Source: Oscillospiraceae bacterium (GTDB lineage Bacteria > Bacillota > Clostridia > Oscillospirales > Acutalibacteraceae). From it: a stretch of 6,344 nt of DNA. The notes under the pieces were generated by a model. That model saw only the letters and a program-made list of their open reading frames with translations, was not told the origin of the DNA and made no database searches. The first letter of the stretch is position 1. Each line of letters opens with the position of its first letter. The position numbers and the translations under genes are program-made. The stretch lies in contig CADBPL010000321.1 of NCBI GenBank assembly GCA_902796535.1, positions 1 to 6,344 on the forward strand, in the 5' to 3' direction. Below are positions 1 to 4,528 of the stretch, piece by piece.

Positions 1-2119
1 ACAGCGCGTCCGCGCCCAGCTCCACCGGAGCAACGCTGAAGCTGCCGCCCATGGGCACGTTGAACACCTGCGTGGTGGCGTAGGCGGTGTTGTTCACTTT
101 GTATTGGCCGGGGCCGTAAACATTCACCGTGACCTTGACCATATCTTCGTCAGGCTCGGTGGTGTAGTTGGTTTCCTGAACGAAATCAAACCCTTCGATC
201 AGATTGCCGTCGGTTTCAAACACAAAGTAGGTTTCGGGGTTCGAGGCGATGGTGTAGGCCTTTTCAAGGTAGGTGCCGCACAGCGAGGGAACCAGGCTGC
301 CGTACTTGTTGATGATGCTGGTGAAGGACGGGTGAGTGTAGGCTTTTTCCGCATAGGAGAAGGCCAGGTCGACCATGCCGGCAAGATCGCCGAAGCTGTT
401 CAGGTCGATGCCCTTATCGGCCAGGATGCCGACCACGTAGTTGCCGTCATCGCCGAGGAGGTTGAGAACTTTGTCCAGGCAGGGCTTCACTCTGCCCATC
501 AGGAAGCTGTTGTAGAACGAATCATAATTGGCGCCGAAGTATTCGCCAAGCCCCTTCAGATCGTTGAAGGCGCCGTTCTTCACGGCAAGGTCTCTGGCCG
601 TGTTCCAGTAGCTGAGGAAGGAGCCGAGCATACCCTTGCCAAGACCCGTGCCGACGGTGGAGTTCAGGATGCTGCCGAACGTGGCGGTGGTGTTGGCGGT
701 CATGATTTTGACCTGATTGATCTGCTGGTCAGTGGCGGTGCCTTTTCTGACGGCGGCGATCGCTTTATAGAGCGTGGATTCGGTGTCGTTGCCGGCTCTC
801 AGCTCAATGCCGCAAACGTCAAAGATCGGGCCGAGGATCGCTTTGATGTCGGCTCTGGCTTTGGCCTGCTCGTCAGCGGAAAGGTCGGAAAGCAGCGCTT
901 CCAGAGCGCCCTGCTGATTGTAGAGGTTCCACAGGAGGGTGGCGTAGCCCTGCTCGCCGGTGAGGTAGGTGTTGATGACGGCGTTGAGCATATCGTCGGC
1001 TTTCAGGATCATGCCGGGAACTTGGTTGACAAGGGCTTTCACCATGGCGTAAGCATCGTCGACCGCTTTCTGCGCGTCGCTGCCGATGTCGATGCCGAGC
1101 TTGTAGTTCAGGTAGACGTTGTAATCGACGCCGCCGGGAACATCGGTGAAGGTGGCCGTGTAGGTCAGGTCGCCGGTCTTGACAAAATCCTGCGTGACGC
1201 CCTTGGTTTCGTCATTGAGCGTAACGGTCTTGGGCACATAGAGGTAATCGAAAGCGCATTTGTATTTGGTTGCGCCGTAGCTTGGATCGGCCTTGGCGGT
1301 GACCGTCAGCGTGTCGGTGTCCGCGTTGTAGTTGTAGGTCGGTTCAACAAATTCCTGCGCTTTGACAGAAGCGGTTACCTGAAACACGGTGTCAAAGAAT
1401 TTGAAAAGCAGATCCTCTTCGCCGGGGGTGAGGGTGATATAATCGGCCAGCGCTTCCACCAGCAGGTCATAGCCGGCGTACTGCACGGTGCCGTCCGCAT
1501 AGGAAACGTTCTTCTTGTCGCCGAAATCATCGATGGTGCCGCCGATGATGCATTCGGTCACGTTGACCTTGGAACCGCGCTTGTTGTCAACGCCGACGTT
1601 GCCGAACGCGCGCACGTTGTTCAGGTTGACCACGCCGTTTGCGCCCCAGATCGAGATCGCGTCGCTCATCGGGAATTCTTCGCCGGTGCCGTAAACGGTG
1701 ATGTAAGCGCCGGTGACGACCAGATTGGTCAGGGTGACGTTGGCGTTGCCGATGTTGACGGTGGGGTGAGCGCCGGTGACTTCTTTGACAAAGCCGACGA
1801 TGCCGTCATAAGCAGCGTCAATGCCTTCGATATCGGCGTTGATCAGTTCAACATTGCCGCCGTTGATGGCGATGGTGTTTTGATGGGGTGCGCCTTTGAT
1901 GGTTGCGCCCTTGAAGTCGACCTTCACGTTGCCGTTAATGGTCAGGGGCTTCGTCAGGTTGATGTTGCCGCCGGTCCAGGTGTACACACCGCTGCCGTTA
2001 ATGGCCGCGTTGATGCCGTTCTGGAGGTCGGCTTCGGTTGCTGCCTGAGCGGTGAAGCCGACTGCGATACAGCCGAGGATCATGCACACAGCGAGCACCG
2101 TTGAAAGTAGTTTCTTCAC
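1..2119 (-). CDS. Large secreted beta-helix-like protein, C-terminus off the left edge
   Basis: The 706 codons in the window are open to the left edge, so the gene is partial at its 3' end. Translation starts at GTG (2119-2117), nine bases after AAGGAG; the in-frame TTG at 2128 abuts the Shine-Dalgarno and is too close. Residues 1-26 form a signal peptide (MKKLLS, hydrophobic core, FTAQA then A), implying export. A Cys at residue 17 after I-L-G weakly resembles a lipobox, but signal peptidase I cleavage near AQA fits better. Residues about 45-195 show short beta-rungs rich in Asn, Gly, Val and Ile (LTINGNVKVDFKG, NVELINADIEG, NVTLTNLVVTG, GVVNLNNV), as in pectate-lyase-like right-handed beta-helices. 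Residues about 250-340 look like an Ig-like beta domain. Residues about 345-610 are mostly helical and unrecognised. From about 655 a beta-rich segment begins. No catalytic site is recognisable; a surface-attached or adhesion role is only inferred. Confidence 0.85.
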   Translation of the reverse strand, partial: MKKLLSTVLAVCMILGCIAVGFTAQAATEADLQNGINAAINGSGVYTWTGGNINLTKPLTINGNVKVDFKGATIKGAPHQNTIAINGGNVELINADIEGIDAAYDGIVGFVKEVTGAHPTVNIGNANVTLTNLVVTGAYITVYGTGEEFPMSDAISIWGANGVVNLNNVRAFGNVGVDNKRGSKVNVTECIIGGTIDDFGDKKNVSYADGTVQYAGYDLLVEALADYITLTPGEEDLLFKFFDTVFQVTASVKAQEFVEPTYNYNADTDTLTVTAKADPSYGATKYKCAFDYLYVPKTVTLNDETKGVTQDFVKTGDLTYTATFTDVPGGVDYNVYLNYKLGIDIGSDAQKAVDDAYAMVKALVNQVPGMILKADDMLNAVINTYLTGEQGYATLLWNLYNQQGALEALLSDLSADEQAKARADIKAILGPIFDVCGIELRAGNDTESTLYKAIAAVRKGTATDQQINQVKIMTANTTATFGSILNSTVGTGLGKGMLGSFLSYWNTARDLAVKNGAFNDLKGLGEYFGANYDSFYNSFLMGRVKPCLDKVLNLLGDDGNYVVGILADKGIDLNSFGDLAGMVDLAFSYAEKAYTHPSFTSIINKYGSLVPSLCGTYLEKAYTIASNPETYFVFETDGNLIEGFDFVQETNYTTEPDEDMVKVTVNVYGPGQYKVNNTAYATTQVFNVPMGGSFSVAPVELGADAL

Positions 2120-2128
2120 GGTTTCCAA

Positions 2129-2134
2129 CTCCTT
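2129..2134 (-). promoter_or_regulatory. Ribosome binding site that fixes the GTG start of the beta-helix gene
   Basis: On the minus strand AAGGAG lies nine bases before the GTG at 2119. No ATG lies in this frame until codon 13, inside the hydrophobic part of the signal peptide. The GTG start keeps the basic N-terminus (Lys-Lys) that signal peptides need. Confidence 0.8.
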
Positions 2135-2171
2135 GTAGATTATTTAGCACAGAATCTCCGCGCTTACACCA

Positions 2172-2200
2172 AATATAGTATTTCTTTACCATTTTGTCAA
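2172..2200 (-). promoter_or_regulatory. Sigma-A promoter of the beta-helix gene
   Basis: On the minus strand a perfect -35 box TTGACA (2200-2195) is followed by 17 bases and a -10 box TATATT (2177-2172, five of six matches). Transcription should start near 2165, giving a leader of roughly 45 bases. The M28 terminator at 2259-2299 lies upstream, so this gene is probably expressed independently. Confidence 0.85.
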
Positions 2201-2201
2201 G

Positions 2202-2219
2202 AGTATTGTCTGAAATACT
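2202..2219. repeat. Short palindrome just upstream of the -35 box
   Basis: AGTATT (2202-2207) and AATACT (2214-2219) are perfect 6-bp inverted arms with a 6-base spacer, ending one base from the -35 box. A further AGTATTTC occurs at 2177-2184, touching the -10 box, and matches the reverse complement of 2212-2219 over eight bases. This could be a regulator site. The spacer is AT-rich, so chance is also plausible. Confidence 0.3.
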
Positions 2220-2258
2220 TAAAATATCATTAAAATTTAGTACAATAACATTAAACTG

Positions 2259-2299
2259 AAAAAAAGCACGTCGCGATCGGTGAGATCACGGCGTGCTTT
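2259..2299 (-). terminator. Rho-independent terminator of the M28 peptidase gene
   Basis: Read on the minus strand, AAAGCACG (2299-2292) pairs with CGTGCTTT (2270-2263). Inside it CGTGATC (2290-2284) pairs with GATCGCG (2278-2272) through one G-U pair, around the loop TCACC. A run of seven T ends the element (2265-2259). It begins 19 bases after the stop codon at 2318 and separates this gene from the beta-helix gene downstream. Confidence 0.92.
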
Positions 2300-2317
2300 C
2301 GGGTCAGGTGAGAGGGA

Positions 2318-3559
2318 TCACTGCTTGGCGCCGGCGTCGAACATTTCGAGCACCTTGACGCTTGCGGCATAGCAATCGGCCAGACCGTCTTTGTTCATGT
2401 TGTCGTAGGTGTCACGTCTGGTGTGATAGTAGTTTTCCAGTTTGTGGTTCAGCCCGGTGATGCCCGTGGCGCGGAACCCGGCCTGCGCGAACGCGGCGGA
2501 ATCGGTCGCGCCGCCCAGCGGGGGCACCATGCCCTTGAGGCATTTGATGTTCAGTTCCTTACACGCTTCCATGAACAGGTCGGAAACGTCCTTATCGGCC
2601 TTGACCGTGGCGTTGAGGTCGCGGTAGTTGGTCATTAAGTATTTCGGATCGTGGATCGTGTCGTAAGAAAAGATGAACGTGGGCACATCGTCAAATTCGC
2701 CTTTATGCGCTTCGCACCACGCCTTGGCGCCGCGCAGGCCGGCTTCTTCGGAACCGGTCAGGATCACGCCGATTTCGGTGTTTTCAAACGTAATGCCTTC
2801 GTCTTTGAGCGCTTTGAGCAGGGCGATGCCCATATAGCAGCCGGACAGGTTGTCGTTCGCGCCGTCGACCACGCGCTTTTTGTTCCACATGAAGTAAAGG
2901 CCGACCAGGAACGGCACGAAGATCAGGCCCCACAGGGCGCACTTTTTGAGCCCGGAGTCGGCGCTCAGGCCGCCCATGACGCCGTTGGAGAAAAGCTGAA
3001 TGAAGGAGAGCACCAGAAAATAAACGGCGCCCAGACCGCCGATGATGGCGTGGCTTTCAAAGCCGACGCCGCCCAGCGCGTAGTTGACGGGCCATTCCCA
3101 CGCTGCGTCGGGGTGACCGTTGAAAAAGATGCGGCGCTTGACCTCGCCGGTGCAGCTTTTGATCGCCGTGACGTTGTGGCCGGTTTTTTCAGGGAAGCAC
3201 TTATCAACCAGCTTTTTGTAGGTGCCGAACTGAGCCAGCGCAATGGCAAGACCGGCGATGATGAGCACGATGCTCACCAGCGGGGAGAAGAAGAACAGGG
3301 AACAGATCGCGAGCAGCACAAAGGTGATGGTGAAATAGAGCCAGCCGTAAAAAGAGCCGGGGTTTTCTTTGAACGGTTCCACGGTGACTTTTTCACAGCC
3401 GCAGTCTTTTTTCAGAACTTCCGCCATGTACTCACAGGCGATTTTTTCGCCCTCCGAGCCGGGGTCGCGCTTGGGCATGTCTTTGCAGATGTGCGTGATC
3501 TCATCGATCATGTACTGCGCGGACTGCTGTTTGTTTCGGATCAGTTTTTCAAGATTCAT
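2318..3559 (-). CDS. Membrane-embedded M28-family zinc metallopeptidase
   Basis: This complete 413-residue protein starts at ATG with GAGGTG eight bases upstream and ends with TGA. M28 enzymes are co-catalytic two-zinc aminopeptidases or carboxypeptidases. The expected ligands occur in order: His149 with Asp151 (NGHPD), bridging Asp236 (GANDNLSG), catalytic Glu271 and ligand Glu272 (TGSEEAGLRG), Asp300 (SYD) and His379 (YYHTRRDTYDNM). Spacing from Glu to Asp to His fits the family. Four hydrophobic segments lie near 72-91, 93-111, 170-190 and 207-224. The last two fall between His149 and Asp236, a gap of 87 residues that is about 12 in soluble Streptomyces aminopeptidase. There is no signal peptide. 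Lys/Arg clusters after segments 2 and 4 suggest that the N-terminus and catalytic domain are cytoplasmic. The substrate is unknown. The gene is probably monocistronic, lying between two terminators. Confidence 0.93.
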   Translation of the reverse strand: MNLEKLIRNKQQSAQYMIDEITHICKDMPKRDPGSEGEKIACEYMAEVLKKDCGCEKVTVEPFKENPGSFYGWLYFTITFVLLAICSLFFFSPLVSIVLIIAGLAIALAQFGTYKKLVDKCFPEKTGHNVTAIKSCTGEVKRRIFFNGHPDAAWEWPVNYALGGVGFESHAIIGGLGAVYFLVLSFIQLFSNGVMGGLSADSGLKKCALWGLIFVPFLVGLYFMWNKKRVVDGANDNLSGCYMGIALLKALKDEGITFENTEIGVILTGSEEAGLRGAKAWCEAHKGEFDDVPTFIFSYDTIHDPKYLMTNYRDLNATVKADKDVSDLFMEACKELNIKCLKGMVPPLGGATDSAAFAQAGFRATGITGLNHKLENYYHTRRDTYDNMNKDGLADCYAASVKVLEMFDAGAKQ

Positions 3560-3593
3560 AGGAACAACACCTCACAAAAAATATAATGCTTTT

Positions 3594-3621
3594 ATGATAA
3601 CGCGCCTTGCGGGCGGGTCAC
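3594..3621 (-). promoter_or_regulatory. Probable weak promoter of the M28 peptidase gene
   Basis: On the minus strand GTGACC (3621-3616, four of six matches to TTGACA) is followed by 16 bases and TATCAT (3599-3594, five of six matches to TATAAT). Transcription would start near 3587 and give a leader of about 28 bases. A TATATT at 3585-3580 is an alternative -10 box but has no acceptable -35 box. A promoter is needed here because the preceding gene ends in a terminator. Confidence 0.4.
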
Positions 3622-3640
3622 ACTTGAAGGCAATACACAG

Positions 3641-3673
3641 AAAAAAGCCCTGAAGGCAAAGCCATCCAGGGCT
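3641..3673 (-). terminator. Rho-independent terminator of the secreted protein gene
   Basis: On the minus strand AGCCCTG (3673-3667) pairs with CAGGGCT (3652-3646). The stem is extended by an inner GGC/GCC helix with one bulged T around a TTT loop, and the element ends in a run of six T (3646-3641). It begins about seven bases after the stop codon at 3681 and insulates the M28 gene. Confidence 0.88.
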
Positions 3674-3680
3674 GAAGGGC

Positions 3681-4364
3681 TTATTCGTCGGCTTCGACTT
3701 CTTCTGCGGCGGGCTTCGGTACGGAAGCGTCACACTTGATGAGATAGGCGCTCTTGCCTTTGCCGACCTGCTTCCAGATCTGATCCGGCTTGGGGTTGTA
3801 AAGTCTGAAGCCGTCGCTCTTGTGGGAACGGTAGATCAGGATGGAAAGCCTTGCGAAGAGCGGAGACATGAGATAGGGGCAGAACTTGCCGGGAACGGAG
3901 TTCCAGATGCGGAACGCCGACCAGGTGCAGTTGCGGAAGTAAGACCAGGAGTTGGAGTTGAGGATCTTGTTGCTGACCGTGGCCAGCTGCTTGGCGGTCA
4001 GCTGCTTTTCGAGGTAAGCAAAAGTGAAGGTGTTGGCTTTGTTGTAGCGGTAGCCTTCGGCGTTGTAGTAAAGACCCTTGGGGCTGCTGCCGTCGTAAGG
4101 GCCGACGATGGAGTAGCCGAAGGTGCCGATGGAAACGCCCTGACCCTTCGGCAGGCTGTAGCAGCCGACCTTAAGGGTGGAGTCGGACAGGTTCTTGATG
4201 TAGATCCAGGTGTGACCGTCCAGACTGTGGTTTCTGTCCATCTGGCAGACGTACATGGCGGCTACGTATGTTTTCTGCTTTTTAGCGGCGTTTGCATAAA
4301 CGGAAAAGCAGCCGAACAAAAGCGTAACCGTCAGGAAAAGCGCGATGATTCTTTTCGTTTTCAT
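3681..4364 (-). CDS. Small secreted protein, possible permuted papain/NlpC-like fold
   Basis: This complete 227-residue protein starts at ATG, ten bases after a strong GGAGGA. Residues 1-27 are a signal peptide (MKTKR, hydrophobic core, then ANA before Ala27). A Cys at 19 after L-F-G is a poor lipobox because Phe is unusual there. The mature part has a GHTWIYIKN motif (His51), a Gly-rich KGQGVSIGTFG stretch (73-83), a helix with LTAKQLATVSNKI (122-134) and an RNCTWSAFRIWNS motif (Asn145-Cys146). A conserved-looking His before a helix-starting Asn-Cys is the residue order of circularly permuted papain-like (LRAT/YiiX-type) enzymes, which act as amidases, thioesterases or peptidases. The fold assignment is my inference and no family was recognised with certainty. 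Five cysteines in the mature protein and an acidic tail (AAEEVEADE) are notable. It probably acts at or outside the cell surface. It has its own promoter and terminator. Confidence 0.88.
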   Translation of the reverse strand: MKTKRIIALFLTVTLLFGCFSVYANAAKKQKTYVAAMYVCQMDRNHSLDGHTWIYIKNLSDSTLKVGCYSLPKGQGVSIGTFGYSIVGPYDGSSPKGLYYNAEGYRYNKANTFTFAYLEKQLTAKQLATVSNKILNSNSWSYFRNCTWSAFRIWNSVPGKFCPYLMSPLFARLSILIYRSHKSDGFRLYNPKPDQIWKQVGKGKSAYLIKCDASVPKPAAEEVEADE

Positions 4365-4396
4365 TTTCTGAAAATCCTCCTTTTAAGATTGAACAC

Positions 4397-4409
4397 AGTA
4401 TAACATACT
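4397..4409. repeat. Palindrome overlapping the -10 box
   Basis: AGTAT (4397-4401) and ATACT (4405-4409) are perfect 5-bp inverted arms separated by three bases, covering the -10 box. The same half-site occurs in the beta-helix gene promoter but with different spacing. This could be a repressor operator or a chance AT-rich palindrome. Confidence 0.25.
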
Positions 4410-4425
4410 TATAAAGGTGTGTCAA
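4397..4425 (-). promoter_or_regulatory. Sigma-A promoter of the secreted protein gene
   Basis: On the minus strand a perfect TTGACA (4425-4420) is followed by 17 bases and TATACT (4402-4397, five of six matches). Transcription should start near 4390, giving a leader of about 26 bases that contains the AAAAGGAGGA ribosome binding site. The -10 box forms half of a 13-bp palindrome (4397-4409). Confidence 0.87.
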
Positions 4426-4438
4426 TGCTATTTTCAAA

Positions 4439-4468
4439 CAAAAATTTACATTTTTCATACAATTTTTG
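4439..4468. repeat. Inverted repeat between the two divergent promoters
   Basis: CAAAAATT (4439-4446) and AATTTTTG (4461-4468) are perfect 8-bp inverted arms with a 14-base spacer. Arm centres are 22 bp apart, about two helical turns. The repeat sits between the minus-strand -35 box (4420-4425) and the plus-strand -35 box (4476-4481), where a shared regulator could bind. The surrounding DNA is very AT-rich, which lowers the significance. Confidence 0.35.
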
Positions 4469-4475
4469 CAGACTG

Positions 4476-4504
4476 TTGACAATTTGGAAATAAAAGTGTA
4501 AGAT
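4476..4504 (+). promoter_or_regulatory. Sigma-A promoter of the GH3-like gene
   Basis: A perfect TTGACA (4476-4481) is followed by 17 bases and TAAGAT (4499-4504, four of six matches). Transcription should start near 4511, leaving a leader of only about 18 bases that consists largely of the ribosome binding site. Confidence 0.75.
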
Positions 4505-4512
4505 ATGCAGGC

Positions 4513-4519
4513 AAAGGAG
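4513..4519 (+). promoter_or_regulatory. Ribosome binding site that decides the GH3 start
   Basis: AAAGGAG ends nine bases before the ATG at 4529. Another ATG at 4522 is only two bases away, in a different frame, and stops after 13 codons. The 4529 start is therefore the one used. Confidence 0.85.
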
Positions 4520-4528
4520 TGATGAAAA

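Noticed and set aside
104..2104. A 666-codon open frame on the plus strand opposite the beta-helix gene
   Set aside because: It lies codon-on-codon with the minus-strand gene. In this register stops require TTA, CTA or TCA codons in the real gene, which are rare there. The minus frame has a signal peptide, promoter and ribosome binding site; the plus frame has none and its protein looks like no known family.
2120..2317. A possible riboswitch or small RNA between the M28 gene and the beta-helix gene
   Set aside because: The space is accounted for by a terminator and a consensus promoter. The leader of about 45 bases is too short for a known riboswitch class and shows no strong fold.
2651..3586. 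A 311-codon plus-strand open frame opposite the M28 gene
   Set aside because: It is in the same antisense codon register as the M28 gene, which has every zinc ligand, a Shine-Dalgarno and a terminator. The plus frame has no upstream signals.
3822..4403. A 193-codon plus-strand open frame opposite the secreted protein gene
   Set aside because: It is an antisense register shadow. It also runs through the minus-strand ribosome binding site and into its promoter.
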